A stretch of 64,000 bases of DNA from Candidatus Obscuribacter sp. (GCA_016712465.1 JADJQZ010000001.1:6944001-7008000); one strand, 5' to 3'. Positions 35,601-43,529 are shown, counted from the first letter of the stretch. Notes: generated by a model from the sequence alone, not told the origin. Translations and numbers: made by a program.

Positions 35601-37395
35601 TGATGGCTTGACCGGCAAGACCGTAAAAGCTTCAGAAACTGCTAATGTCGGCAACGGTCGGGGTCTGGCGGACGGTACAGAGAAGACGACAACCGGTGCG
35701 GACAAAGGAAGTTTGCTGCCGACAGGCAAAGGCACCACAACTGTTGGTGTGCAGACCGGAGAAACGGTGACCGGTTCCGTTCTGGTGGCCGGCAACGGCA
35801 CAGGCACTGCGCCGTCGGCTAAGACCAGAGGCGAGGCTGTGACGCCGGTTAAGCCGGAAGGGTCCACTGTGCTGGTGCCACTCGATACTAAGATCCCCGG
35901 TAAGGTGAGTGTCGGCGGCAAGGAAACTGAAAGCAATGTCAGTCTCGATCTGACGCCGGCGAAGACCGGTTTGGGAGGTGCGGGTGGCGGTAGCAGCAAG
36001 CCTAATACCGGTACTGCAGCAACCAATATGGATCCATCTGGCACCACCGGTGGTGTGGCTGGCGGGACCGGTGCTGCTGCAGGGGCCGGTGGCAGTCAGT
36101 CCGGCAATGTCGATCCCACTCTGGTACCGGCGGCGTCGCAGCCGGTGGGCTCGGGCGCCAAGAGCCCATTTGATATGAGCTTGCCGCCTCTGGAAATCGT
36201 GGACGCCGAGGCTGAAGCGAAGCTAACTGGCTCACGCACTGATACTGATAATGGTAGCAAAGGTTTCGGTTCGGACGACGGCTCGGAGCCGAACGCAGCC
36301 CCTTCCAGCCGAATTGACTTGCAGACCGGCCGGGGCAAGCCGGAGCCGAGTGGAGACACTAAAGCAGGGCGCCGGGAGGAGAGAGGACCACGGGCAGAGG
36401 ATTTGACAGCCGCTTTCCAGGTACTGGCAGAGAAGCGCCGCAGCGAACGCAAGCGGAAGCCCCAGAAGAAGCTTGTGCCGGTGCGTAAGACCAAGGAAGA
36501 GAGTGGCTATAAGCCTGAGAAAAAGCGGCGTTGCTTTATTCTCAAAGGCGACACGCTGGAATCACTGGCCGCCCAGTACCTGGGTGACAGCGACCTGGCC
36601 TCTCTCATATATGAGATCAATGCCGGCTTCTGGTGGGAGAAGCGTCGGGGCGGCAAAATCTATCTGGAGTTCATTCCCGGCACTACCATCTTCTTGCCCA
36701 CCGCCGAAGAAATAAGCAATTTCCGTCGTAAGACAAGTAGTGGAAAGGTTCTTCATCAGTTTGAGTATTTGACGCCGGAGCGCATCAGATCGCTCAGGCA
36801 GGCTTTGAAAGGTGGCAAGGACGGGGCTGAAAGCAGCGGATCTAAATCTTTGACCGAAGCGGAATACGGTTCTGAACCCGCACCGGCACTTGAACTTGAA
36901 CAGAATGAGCAGACGACTCTGGTGAATGCGTCTGTTTCAGCGGCGGCTGAAGTGAAGCAAGCCGTGGAGACCAGGAAGGCCGTTGCCTATACGGCATCGC
37001 TCAAGCCATACGAGGGCCAGTCGGGCGAAGAGGGCACCAGGAAGCTGTTGCTTGGTGGAGGTCAGGCTTCTATTGTCCGACTGCTATCCGGTTGCATTAG
37101 TGATGCGGCTCTGGAGGCCGGTAGCCGCATCAGTCTGGATGCTTCCGGCGGGCAGCGGGAATCTTTCTCGGTGGCGCGGGTGGAAGTTCTTAAGGACGGA
37201 ATCTGGTTGCCTGTACTCGAGTACCTGGTTGGTCAGGACTCGGTATTAAAGGTCTATAGTCTGGGTGGCGGCGAGCGAGTCATTCACCTGGATCTGCCGC
37301 CTGCCGTGGTACGGGGCATGGCGCTCAACGACCTGAACAGCAATCGGCTGGAGTACTGCCGCAAATTCTTGCTTGGTCGCAAGCTATTCTGCTAG
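29620..37395 (+). CDS. Giant repetitive protein with C-terminal LysM-like module
   Basis: About 2,591 residues from the ATG at 29620 (a GTG at 29566 would add 18). Most of the protein is about ten degenerate repeats of 160-195 residues. Each has a core NPF-x-A-x-TQVALKED-x-IVD-x-SGKK and a second core PTILASQLVVKEPE, joined by Val/Ala/Thr-rich linkers. Then come an 8-residue repeat array (35383-35616), Gly/Thr-rich low complexity, a charged Arg/Lys-rich stretch, a LysM-like segment (about 36532-36711; ILKGDTLESLAAQYLGD, then a basic insert and FIPGTTIFLPT) and a compact C-terminal domain. There is no signal peptide or anchor. The LysM-like module could bind peptidoglycan or mediate assembly. 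No close family is recognised; the frame is intact. Confidence 0.82.
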   Translation: MTDKSIAQNEADGVLKHDQKPKQQIEEAAGAACEKSPTAAEKTCSPAEVWAQISATVFHKGAMAAPDKSESTVKLPGLEFEHPRLEVKSFVALLTETFKPGGAHSLHTGPGHFEKFFEHLRTSAFDRQPQADRHAVLPSHSNWLREAVEKKLVEKANPFSSIMQVGLSDDGGTGIKSKVNIFEPTLSGKVDSAANGEKNTVGAASVPVNPFQVLNRVALKDEQNAGAVEVKTVAPPVVKSALATGEGGVHSSTQTVSSAKGESGPSGLHTVNLPVSSQKHTIDRSDSLAVLNQTLSLQPQIPTIFFNQLLVKEPDGNRKALAEPLMSNANSAENQGVVGSAALKVATLYKAPVVLEGTFNPSAAATKLQGDTHLPVNTVQPGKEAVAVSLSESQALPVRFELPTIFFGQLVVREPESNRKVVAENLPVKPLPAETGAPFAAVTQVALKEEGILDQTGRKLVAEPLSQIVAAGTVVKAGSFPSESVSLPAPAVKTGAELPLTVTSVQVRAGVQNVALTRLEEPSLPVQYQIPGIVFSQLLVKNPDSLPRMVGEPVKVVGVGTNAVGREVESQVAVSNLPLRIETTRAGNTEAATAAPLEPTAVVKTELLPVKANVNANVNVNVNVNVNLLAGSNPFAAVTQVALKEEAIVDNIGRKVVSESISQNLAVGPVVRTGQLAGEVTVNPHVTAANPGKIVETTLAASPSNVAKESVGTVRLEGQALPYQNQVPTIAFNQLLVKEPDTLRKTASEPVLSQSSGSTLVNRVIEPTSLANPSSGLETNRSVDTSNKTTDRMDQVVVVKAPPLESNANPFRTFAQLTLKEDGIADSTGNKVVLEALPQAQAVALQGQTVYKVPLPSNDGNTSLGAPVQVAARSVGDGNVTALPVTVSPRTVQEADLPSKGQAVPVLYQVPTLVATQLLVKDPEAQLRRNWQEPVAAVQVVAVNTVTNRVEPSLGLTQTGAAINDKIEPSALKVQPAQVAANPFQSAAQVALREDAVVDRTGKAVEPVVPVFSGSTVRIAENTVGAKVENTVPAPQIQNLSQPATPTILAGQLVVKEPEPPARKSSVESTTLVANAGEQQGSLVSQNPQTVVAQRNEQPFSGNRLGTDTKVVALPETTAPDKVEPPVVAKPVVVPVHSNPFQAVMQVALKEDAIVDNSGKKVVVEPVASSTLTTSVPVAAKTALTTTDTVAAAPVNRNLTSAAEGSSGQNVVAKVAVADNSTAVRVADGNTVAKVENVGNVGNGVLSPQAPTILASQLLVKEPEPTVRRNTSEPLPVLTAVTESQGSRSSQTQTLPVVGNRIEPVTVAVRTDSTAEKVETPVLAKAPLPPANTNANPFLALTQVALKEDGIVDTSGKRVVAESLPQPVYGAPVLKPPVVAAGESVATTTTATVTATASTTVSTAKTAVDGNNQAAGAAAGLRAVETVSSGKVESNPTVIREQQPPTILASQLVVREPEPLQRRNYVDTSSPSTISAESQNSRNLGQPLTVVSSNRVEPLPITNRVEPALPEKIEPTLAKAPLQPINTNANPFLALTQVALKEDGIVDNSGKKVVAEALPQSSSGATVARMSVVTAGDTAAPTVIAATSVSSTKSAGEVTSPVTATPSGLRAVETVSGGKLESSSTVIREQQAPTILASQLVVKDPEQPRKNYVDSSQLLANSGEPQSLRNLGPPLPVPANRVDLQPNTTRVEATLPEKSEPALAKAPAVQTNPFHSVTQVALREDGIADAGGKKIAFEPLVYTSIAPVLARSVLAAADTSSAAPVPKPSAEPSTAASGRSGSETGVTRVENTVPGPLLVKEPLAVALPNSPKALTPGPTATSQPGAKELAAESNLPLSVPSASSPASKAVSLANQLVGKEGPTGKGEAVVGVETVGAKAVAGPATAGGIGAAAVGSEGSAVVSKGDGVGSGKLDPATSTTTKGEGTLTAKGDALTTVKGDALTTAKTDTLTAKSDALTTVKGDALTTAKSDNLTTIKGDGLTTAKTDATGAVKSDGLTGKTVKASETANVGNGRGLADGTEKTTTGADKGSLLPTGKGTTTVGVQTGETVTGSVLVAGNGTGTAPSAKTRGEAVTPVKPEGSTVLVPLDTKIPGKVSVGGKETESNVSLDLTPAKTGLGGAGGGSSKPNTGTAATNMDPSGTTGGVAGGTGAAAGAGGSQSGNVDPTLVPAASQPVGSGAKSPFDMSLPPLEIVDAEAEAKLTGSRTDTDNGSKGFGSDDGSEPNAAPSSRIDLQTGRGKPEPSGDTKAGRREERGPRAEDLTAAFQVLAEKRRSERKRKPQKKLVPVRKTKEESGYKPEKKRRCFILKGDTLESLAAQYLGDSDLASLIYEINAGFWWEKRRGGKIYLEFIPGTTIFLPTAEEISNFRRKTSSGKVLHQFEYLTPERIRSLRQALKGGKDGAESSGSKSLTEAEYGSEPAPALELEQNEQTTLVNASVSAAAEVKQAVETRKAVAYTASLKPYEGQSGEEGTRKLLLGGGQASIVRLLSGCISDAALEAGSRISLDASGGQRESFSVARVEVLKDGIWLPVLEYLVGQDSVLKVYSLGGGERVIHLDLPPAVVRGMALNDLNSNRLEYCRKFLLGRKLFC
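30088..34845 (+). repeat. Long in-gene repeats (about ten units of 470-690 bp)
   Basis: NPF-type cores start near 30088, 30241, 30930, 31516, 32041, 32560, 33034, 33627, 34207 and 34753. The spacing is mostly 470-600 bp apart from the first pair. The units at 33627 and 34207 are nearly identical at the DNA level across the core (AKAPLxPxNTNANPFLALTQ), indicating a recent duplication, whereas the early units are degenerate. Confidence 0.8.
35383..35616 (+). repeat. 24-bp tandem repeat array (8-residue units)
   Basis: About ten units of consensus K-(G/S/T)-D-A-L-T-T-(V/A), such as KGDALTTV, KGDALTTA and KSDNLTTI, in the giant gene. The units are alike at DNA level and in frame, as expected for a length-variable array. 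Confidence 0.8.
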
Positions 37396-37827
37396 CACCT
37401 GGCTGATCTATTTCTTTGCTGTGCTTAATCTGAGCCGGCTCAATTGTTTGCATTTTATCGGACGTTACCGATTTCAGCGCCGATTGAGATGCCGCGGGAG
37501 CTAGCGCGATGCGAATTTTCAGAGATTCTAATGTTAGATGATGTTATGTAGTAACCCCTTTGCAATTCGTGGTTCTTCCCTGGTAGAAAAGAGGGGTTCA
37601 CCAATTAAAACTCTAATTCGGTATTTAAACCCAGGCAAGCAACCGGCATCTATCAGCAAACCAAAGGCAAAAGCGGATAACCAAGTATCTCCGGCTTGAG
37701 CCTGCCCTGTGTGCCCCTCGTATGGAATTGAAAGTCGAAGCCCCGGCGCGACTTTTGCTTCCTGCCTTGGCCTGTTAATCTTCCCAAACCTGCCAGCAAA
37801 CCTGGCACTTTTCCAAGAGGAACCTCC
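37396..37827. other. Intergenic region before the lipoprotein gene
   Basis: About 430 bp with one exact GCTAGCGC (37500-37507). An antisense open frame here (37534-37836) is not supported by a ribosome site or a domain. No RNA gene is recognised. Confidence 0.45.
37500..37507 (+). repeat. Intergenic GCTAGCGC motif, copy after the giant gene
   Basis: Exact copy of the recurring 8-mer, about 105 bp past the giant gene stop. Confidence 0.5.
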
Positions 37828-38706
37828 ATGTCTCAATGCAAGCTGTTTATCCTTTCCCTATGTCTGCTTTTCATGGTTGGCTGCAACCCTCAGAGCTCGG
37901 TGGATGCCGCTCAGCCGGGTGGAAGCCAGAAACAGGTCGTGGATCATGACGCCGTCCTGAAACTGGAAGAGCTGACCGACGCCAATAGCGAAGAGCTTCT
38001 GCTCAAGCGCAATATGCCTTCCTTTGTGGTGGTCTATTCGAGCAAAGAGTCGAACCCGGCTCAAACTCAGCAACTGGAGCAGATTGTGCGCGATTCGCAT
38101 AACTACGCCGGTGCGGTTAACTTCTACCGTCTCGACCAGGCCAAGTACCCCAACACCTGGAGCAATATCACCAATGGTCGCTCCTGGAGCCAGGGTCCCT
38201 GCTTCCTTCTCTTCAGCATCAACCCGGTCATGATCGGTACGGTGATGGAGCAGCAGAACGGCATCGATGTGCCCGTGCACAACATGTCCAGCGCTCGTAT
38301 GAGCGCAGAGATTGCTCGCTTCATGAAGATCAAGCCTCTGGTTACCCACGCCAACCTCGACAACGTTGACCCTCTGGTAATCAAGCCGGCTCTGCCTACC
38401 TTCATCATGGCTTATCGCAGCAGGGGACCGCATCACGATTTCGTGCAGTTTCAGCGCTTCGTCTATGAATCGCAACTCTACGCCGGTCGGGTTAACTTCG
38501 TCTATGTCGACCTGGACCAGCCGGACCTCTCCAGCAAGCTGGGTATCGCGCTCCCAAAGCAGGACGATGTCTACTACGTGCTCTACAATCCGAAGAGCAA
38601 GACCAGCCAGACTGTTGCCGATCCTGCCTTGAGCGGGAGGCAGATGGAAACGGTGATCTCAAAGTTCTTTGGTCCGGGCCACGAACCGGCCAAGGTGATT
38701 TATTGA
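37828..38706 (+). CDS. Lipoprotein with two Cys-less thioredoxin-like domains
   Basis: A 292-residue exported lipoprotein with lipobox MVG-C at C19. The mature part contains two similar halves: NMPSFVVVYSSKES with NYAGAVNFYRLD (~residues 63-110), and ALPTFIMAYRSRGP with LYAGRVNFVYVDLDQ (~190-230). The pattern (Pro-Thr/Ser-Phe strand, then 'YAG-VNF-xxD' strand) is that of the thioredoxin fold in which the CxxC active site is replaced by SSKE and RSRG. Redox activity is therefore not expected; chaperone or binding roles are possible. AGAGGAAC precedes the ATG. It is GC-rich and strongly biased, and followed by a hairpin. Confidence 0.7.
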   Translation: MSQCKLFILSLCLLFMVGCNPQSSVDAAQPGGSQKQVVDHDAVLKLEELTDANSEELLLKRNMPSFVVVYSSKESNPAQTQQLEQIVRDSHNYAGAVNFYRLDQAKYPNTWSNITNGRSWSQGPCFLLFSINPVMIGTVMEQQNGIDVPVHNMSSARMSAEIARFMKIKPLVTHANLDNVDPLVIKPALPTFIMAYRSRGPHHDFVQFQRFVYESQLYAGRVNFVYVDLDQPDLSSKLGIALPKQDDVYYVLYNPKSKTSQTVADPALSGRQMETVISKFFGPGHEPAKVIY

Positions 38707-38735
38707 TCACTCAACCACCAACAAACACAAGCCGG

Positions 38736-38779
38736 GAGCCGGGGAGTGGCATGATGCCAAGTCATGCTGTTCCCGGCTC
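38736..38779 (+). terminator. Branched hairpin terminator after the lipoprotein
   Basis: GAGCCGGG (38736-38743) pairs with CCCGGCTC (38772-38779). An inner GCATGA/TCATGC stem lies in the loop. A T-run occurs about 14 nt later. Good stem, weak immediate U-tract. Confidence 0.6.
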
Positions 38780-39207
38780 TTGCCTTAATGCCATTTTTTT
38801 GAGCATGAAGATACTATAGAAGGTAGCAATAGGCGCTACCGGGCCGATGTTGTCGATTGTTGAGGCCGATTTTTGCAGCCTTTGTGAGACTTGTGCATGG
38901 TCGCTAAACTGATCGGGGACTGCTTTCTCAATGTGCCGTGATTGTCCTTTCTATGGCGGCTAATTATCTGCTAAGAGCATTGGTGTTTCTTACTTACTTT
39001 CTTTCCAGACACAAGCACTTGTTTTTCAACTGAACCGCACTGGCTTTACTTACACCTTGCACCGGCAGCATCAAATTGCGGCATTGCCCTGACCGAATGC
39101 CAGGCAAGGTGGAACAGTGAGCAGTGCTTTCTCGGTGAGAGTTTCGTGCGGTTCCTCAGCTTCAGCTAAATAGTTGAAGCTCTAACTAAATCAGCAATGG
39201 AAATCAT
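38780..39207. other. Intergenic gap
   Basis: About 430 bp. It contains a small hairpin GGTAGC/GCTACC (38822-38839) just after a TACTATAG-like element (about 38812). A similar segment (TACTATCGAAGGTAGCA) occurs at about 61152. No gene is supported. Confidence 0.4.
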
Positions 39208-39549
39208 ATGACATGGCTTGAAGCTTTCTGGTTAGCCTTTCTGGCGCTGGTTTTTGTTCGATGGCACTACCTTGGCCATCTTGCCGAACTGGAGCGCAGA
39301 ATCTCTGAGTTTGCTGAGGAAATTGATGCGCTCAAATTGGAGCCCCTCAGCCAGGAACAGTCAGAATCCCTCAATGAGGCGGTAAGGCTGTTTAACTTGT
39401 CCCGTTTGCAACAGAGCCGTTGCGAGTTGTCTGCTTCGGACCGAACAGTGCAGATGGGGCGCCTCATTACTAATGGACTGCGTTCGTCTCTATTGGAGTC
39501 GGCGAAAAATGGCAAAGGGACTTCAAAAACAGGAACGCTGCTTGCCTGA
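39208..39549 (+). CDS. Small membrane-anchored coiled protein
   Basis: A 113-residue protein with one N-terminal membrane segment (residues ~4-18, EAFWLAFLALVFV) and a helical cytoplasmic-type region (ELERRISEFAEEIDALKLE). No family is recognised. The ribosome site is weak (GGAA). It precedes three other small membrane proteins on the same strand. Confidence 0.5.
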   Translation: MTWLEAFWLAFLALVFVRWHYLGHLAELERRISEFAEEIDALKLEPLSQEQSESLNEAVRLFNLSRLQQSRCELSASDRTVQMGRLITNGLRSSLLESAKNGKGTSKTGTLLA

Positions 39550-39599
39550 AGCGGCGCTCTTCAACCAATTCAATCAATTATTGCAACAGGAGACATCTT

Positions 39600-39842
39600 A
39601 TGTTTATCCCAGTCATTGGTCTTTTAGTCGTGGGCTTAATCGCCATTTACATTCACAAGTCTGGTGTCAATCGCTACGAAAATGGCTCGGAAATGTTGGG
39701 CGGAGTATGTCAGGGTCTGGCTTACAGAACCGGTTTGCCGGTAGCACTGGTGCGTATCCTGACGGTACTTTTTGCCCTTGGCACCGCCGGTGAGGTCGTA
39801 CTTCTGTATGTGCTTCTCTGGGCAACTCTGCCGCGTGGCTAG
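39600..39842 (+). CDS. PspC-domain small membrane protein
   Basis: An 80-residue protein with an N-terminal membrane segment (3-19) and a PspC domain: MLGGVCQGLAYRTGLPVALVRILTVLFAL then LYVLLWATLP, matching the family GVCgGLAxYF--d--lVRi and Y--LW-lLP pattern. PspC domains are found in phage-shock and envelope-stress systems. CAGGAG precedes the ATG. No PspA is present nearby. Confidence 0.8.
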   Translation: MFIPVIGLLVVGLIAIYIHKSGVNRYENGSEMLGGVCQGLAYRTGLPVALVRILTVLFALGTAGEVVLLYVLLWATLPRG

Positions 39843-39932
39843 TAGAACGAAAAAAATTACTCCAAATAGTGCTTCCTCGCCCGGGGGAGCACCAAAATCA
39901 AAGACAAATAAATGCTGAGGCAAATTCCAAAT

Positions 39933-40202
39933 ATGGATTCCATCCTTCACTACACCGATCCTACCTTAACCCTCGTTGCCACCTTCTCCTTCGTCGTTTG
40001 CTTCCTTCTTGGCGTATGGAGCGGCGCTCGTCAGGGTGGGCGGGTCATTCTTCCCTCCCTGATCTTGATCGCAATTTCAGTCTACATTCGCTCTCAATTT
40101 CCTCCCCTCAGTATGGCCGCCATTACCGCTGTCAGCCTGATGCATGTGGGCGCCGGGGCCTTGACTGCTCTACTGGTGGGGCGTTCCAAGTCAAAGCCAT
40201 AG
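39933..40202 (+). CDS. Small membrane protein
   Basis: An 89-residue protein with about three membrane spans (LVATFSFVVCFLLGVWSG, VILPSLILIAISVYI, AVSLMHVGAGALTALLV). The start at 39933 is preferred for the GAGG upstream; an in-frame ATG at 39912 would add seven residues. No family is recognised. Confidence 0.5.
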   Translation: MDSILHYTDPTLTLVATFSFVVCFLLGVWSGARQGGRVILPSLILIAISVYIRSQFPPLSMAAITAVSLMHVGAGALTALLVGRSKSKP

Positions 40203-40321
40203 TAAATGCAGTCGCTCCCCTGATTGTTTGGGGGAGTTTCTGATCTCTTCTTGTTCTCATCAAGCCTTAGCTGCTTGAGTCACCTTGAACAATTCCTTCA
40301 ACATCATCTGGAGATTCCATA

Positions 40322-40807
40322 ATGGAAAAATCTCACATTCGCAAGGCCTTTGATGCCACCTTCGAAAAACCTGCCTTACCTGTCTTGGGCTTATTGTTTG
40401 CTGCCCTTGTGTTGTTCTTTTTCCGACTGCACGTACTGGCCTTGATCTTTGTTCTGGCGGCCATGCCTTTCTATGTCATGATGTTTCGCCAGGATGCTTT
40501 CAGGCGTCGGTCCATCGCTACAGAGACCAGCAAAACTGATGAGCAGTTGCATCTGGAGCTTTTGGAATTGCAGAAGCTTGCCATTGCCAAACTCGGTAAT
40601 GCCGATCTTCAATTGCAGGTCCGCGTCGCCGATTTGCTGATTGATGCCGCTAAACATCTGGGCTATCCATATCTTGGCGGCAGGAGAGTGTATGCGGAAG
40701 ATGCTACTTTGGTTTGGAACAAAGAAGGGCTGGCACTGGCCGCACAAGCTAGAGCGCTGATTGAAGAGTATCTGCAGAACCAGAGTGAGTCCGGAAGTGC
40801 GGCTTGA
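40322..40807 (+). CDS. Membrane protein with helical cytoplasmic tail
   Basis: A 161-residue protein with two closely spaced membrane segments (~18-35, 37-54) and a ~100-residue helical region (QLHLELLELQKLAIAKLG, LQVRVADLLIDAAKHLG). CTGGAG lies upstream of the ATG. No family is recognised. It is last of the small membrane gene series and followed by a hairpin. Confidence 0.58.
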   Translation: MEKSHIRKAFDATFEKPALPVLGLLFAALVLFFFRLHVLALIFVLAAMPFYVMMFRQDAFRRRSIATETSKTDEQLHLELLELQKLAIAKLGNADLQLQVRVADLLIDAAKHLGYPYLGGRRVYAEDATLVWNKEGLALAAQARALIEEYLQNQSESGSAA

Positions 40808-40833
40808 ATTTGAGTAGTTCCTTCTAAATTATT

Positions 40834-40858
40834 GAAATCTGCATCAGGTGCAGATTTC
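40834..40858 (+). terminator. Perfect 10-bp hairpin after the small membrane genes
   Basis: GAAATCTGCA (40834-40843) pairs with TGCAGATTTC (40849-40858) with a 5-nt loop, 27 nt past the stop. There is no U-tract directly after it. Confidence 0.55.
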
Positions 40859-41553
40859 GCATGAGCTTTTCCGGGCTGAGGCGTGTAATTGCTTCTGCCC
40901 GGATCAGCCGTGCTCCTGTTTGCTAGCGCCTGAACTTGCTCCTTTTATTGCTGCTTTTGGCTTTCAATCGGGTCTGTGTGGGTAATTACCGTTTTTTTGT
41001 TTTTTTGCGCCATGATATTATAAAATGTAGTATGATGCGCAAAAAGAACCAGTGGTGGGCTCTCCGGTCGTCCTGGGGGCGGGGGTGGATTCGTAGACCG
41101 GTCGTCTGGATTTCTCCCAAAAAGAGAAGGGTTGGAGTGGAAAAGAAAGGCTTCCCTGCCTATTCTTCAGGACTAAAATTAGTGCCTCACTATCTTCAAG
41201 CTTGCTCTCGTCAAGCTTGCGAAGACTCCAGATGGGGCGTGGCGCATGACCGGTGCCGGCGAAAGTGTGTGCCGTAGCGCAAGCGCTTGCTCCATCTGCC
41301 TCTCCAGAATTCTCGACCGCGACCTACTTTCAGCAAATAACGTAGCTGTGATTTTCTTTCAGTTGTTTGGTGCAAAAGATCGCTCGAGTGCTGAATATTC
41401 GTAATCCCCAGGAAAACTAGAGCCAATTCCAGTCCCGAGGTAAGAATGTTGCCAAGACTTTCGCAGAGCTGAACAATAAGCCTTCGGCTGGGGGCATTTA
41501 TTCGGGCCTTCGCTGTTGCGCTAGAATTAGACTCAGAGGTCGGGAGTGACGTT
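40859..41553. other. Intergenic region before the RHH protein
   Basis: About 695 bp with one GCTAGCGC (40922-40929) and a close direct repeat TCAAGCTTGC (about 41197 and 41212). A T-rich stretch and short open frames occur, but no gene or RNA is supported. Confidence 0.45.
40922..40929 (+). repeat. Intergenic GCTAGCGC motif
   Basis: Exact copy of the recurring 8-mer, about 115 bp past the small membrane gene series. Confidence 0.5.
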
Positions 41554-43458
41554 TTGCGCGAGCATCAGATTAGTATCAATTTGAAAGCTCAACAGTTTGA
41601 GCTGTTGCAGAGACTGGCCAGGGAGAAAGGCTATAAGTCCGTAAGCGCCTATGTGCGAGAGAAAATTCTGGAACTGGCCCTCTCCGTTGAACCAACGGCG
41701 CGATCCACCGGAGCGGTTGCCAATCCGATTGAACCGCGGGTCTATAAGGAACTGGCTCGTATTCACGGCGATCTCAAACTGCTCATTGAAGAGTCCCTGG
41801 GTGGTGCCGAGGCTGAGGGGAAGAGCGCCGGTACTGTCGATGCCTTTTCTCTAGTGGCCGGACTGGACGAAAATAACTTGCTCAAGCCTGCCGGGGCTGC
41901 CGGAGCCGGTTTTGCTGCCGGCGGCACAGCCGGGGCATCCGAGCCGGGCGGGGTAGAGTCGGGAGTGCCCTTCGATATCAAGTCTCTGGCTAACGATCTG
42001 GAACAGATCAGCGGCAATGATGCTGGTTCTGATCCACTCTTTGGGGCTTCCAGCCAGACTCTCAGCGATAATTCCTTAGATGTATATGAAAACCAGGCCA
42101 TTCCCCGCGGTAATTTGGGGGGCTTCGGTTTCGGCCTAAATGGTTATTCCAGTTTTCTGGGTGGCGGCTATTCCAGCTACAGAGGCGGGATTAGCGGTGG
42201 AGACCGTCTGGCCGGCTATCGGGATATCCTGGATGATTTGGAAGAACTGGCGGACCGTGCTTTTGCTATCTCGCCGCGCCTGGGGTCTGTGGAGGAGGAG
42301 GCTTCTAATGCGGAGGCCATTGAGCCGGGACCCCTCTCTGTTGTGCCGCCCGTGGACGTCAGTACCCTCTCTACCGAGATTGGTTCGGATCAGTCGGACC
42401 GGAACCCCCAAAACTTTTCAAGCCTTGCAGCCGATGTGGATATATCAGAGCCGTTGATGGTCGTGCCGCCGGTAGATGTTTCCAAACTGTTAGTGGAGGA
42501 ACCGCAGAGTGTAAGCGAGCAGGCCGCTAAGGCAGACCCCGGACAGACCTCCTCCGGAGGCAGACGTCTGCGTCCAGGCCGGGCCATTCCGGCTATAGAA
42601 GATCCTGGTCTGGTGGAAGCCCTCAACGGTGATAGCCGGTCGGCAACGGCAGCGGTCGTCCCGGAGCCGGCCCAGGAATCAACCGCGCAAGCGGCTCCGA
42701 TACCAACTCCTGCTTTGGGCGCGGAACCAGTTCCTGAGTTAGGCTCGGAACCGGAAGCGGAGCATCTTGCACCTGATGATGAGGAAGCTATCAATGATTT
42801 TTCCGCCCCGGTGCCGGAGGCATTGCCGCCGCCTCTGGTTGATGTAGAAGAGGAGGATGAACTGCTCAGCGAGCTTTTGGATAGTGAGCTGATCGCCCAG
42901 ACCCAGGCACCCAGAGAGGACAATCCGTTTGCCATAGGCTTTGCCTTTGAAGTTTCCCTGGAGACGTTGCCCGCCCAGGGCGATACCGGTAACTCTGGGG
43001 TTAGTGTAGAGCAAGCCTCCGCTGAACAGCCCTCAGCCGGAGCGGAAGCAAGCCTCGGCCTGAATGAGTCGCCGATTGCGTCGCCGGAAGAGATGCCAAC
43101 GGAGTTGACCAGCCAGGAGGAGACTTCTTCAGCTGCGTCTGCCCAGGCACCGGTGTCTGTGCCAGCGCCGGTCTCTGAGAGTCAGGCTCAGACTCTTTCT
43201 GCAACCACTTTCCCTGCTCAAGCCTCCCAGCCGGCTGAATCGGGTGGCTCCGGCCAGACCCTGGATAGGACTTCTTCCGACCAGACGGGGCAAATTGAGG
43301 ACCAGCCTGCTTCTCAAACCGGCAATCTAGATAAAGGTCCGGAAACCTCCGGTGGGGTTGCCAGGGGGCAAGGTGCTGGGGGAGAATCCCAGGAGTCAAG
43401 TGGTATGGGAGTTTCCGGTTTCAGTGGTGGTCCTCCCCCAAAGAGGCGTCGAACATGA
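41554..43458 (+). CDS. Ribbon-helix-helix protein with long acidic low-complexity tail
   Basis: A 634-residue protein starting with TTG, preceded by GGGAG. Residues ~1-45 look like a ribbon-helix-helix/Arc-type DNA-binding fold: a beta strand HQISINL, helix AQQFELLQRLAREKG, a SVSAYV turn and helix REKILELAL. The remaining ~580 residues are acidic, rich in Pro/Ser/Ala/Glu, with a Gly/Tyr/Ser patch (GGFGFGLNGYSSFLGGGYSSY near 190-210), repeated VVPPVDVS-x-L segments (about 265 and 305), and a basic end (PPPKRRRT). This is likely disordered. Possibly a DNA-associated organiser or regulator (inference). Confidence 0.68.
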   Translation: MREHQISINLKAQQFELLQRLAREKGYKSVSAYVREKILELALSVEPTARSTGAVANPIEPRVYKELARIHGDLKLLIEESLGGAEAEGKSAGTVDAFSLVAGLDENNLLKPAGAAGAGFAAGGTAGASEPGGVESGVPFDIKSLANDLEQISGNDAGSDPLFGASSQTLSDNSLDVYENQAIPRGNLGGFGFGLNGYSSFLGGGYSSYRGGISGGDRLAGYRDILDDLEELADRAFAISPRLGSVEEEASNAEAIEPGPLSVVPPVDVSTLSTEIGSDQSDRNPQNFSSLAADVDISEPLMVVPPVDVSKLLVEEPQSVSEQAAKADPGQTSSGGRRLRPGRAIPAIEDPGLVEALNGDSRSATAAVVPEPAQESTAQAAPIPTPALGAEPVPELGSEPEAEHLAPDDEEAINDFSAPVPEALPPPLVDVEEEDELLSELLDSELIAQTQAPREDNPFAIGFAFEVSLETLPAQGDTGNSGVSVEQASAEQPSAGAEASLGLNESPIASPEEMPTELTSQEETSSAASAQAPVSVPAPVSESQAQTLSATTFPAQASQPAESGGSGQTLDRTSSDQTGQIEDQPASQTGNLDKGPETSGGVARGQGAGGESQESSGMGVSGFSGGPPPKRRRT

Positions 43459-43529
43459 GACGCGTTGAATTGACGCTAGCCCCTTGACCACATAACATGC
43501 TACTTGGGTCCGCTGGAGTGTGCGATGAA

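Noticed and set aside
35383..35616. CRISPR-like array
   Set aside because: The repeats are contiguous 24-bp in-frame coding units without spacers inside a large gene.
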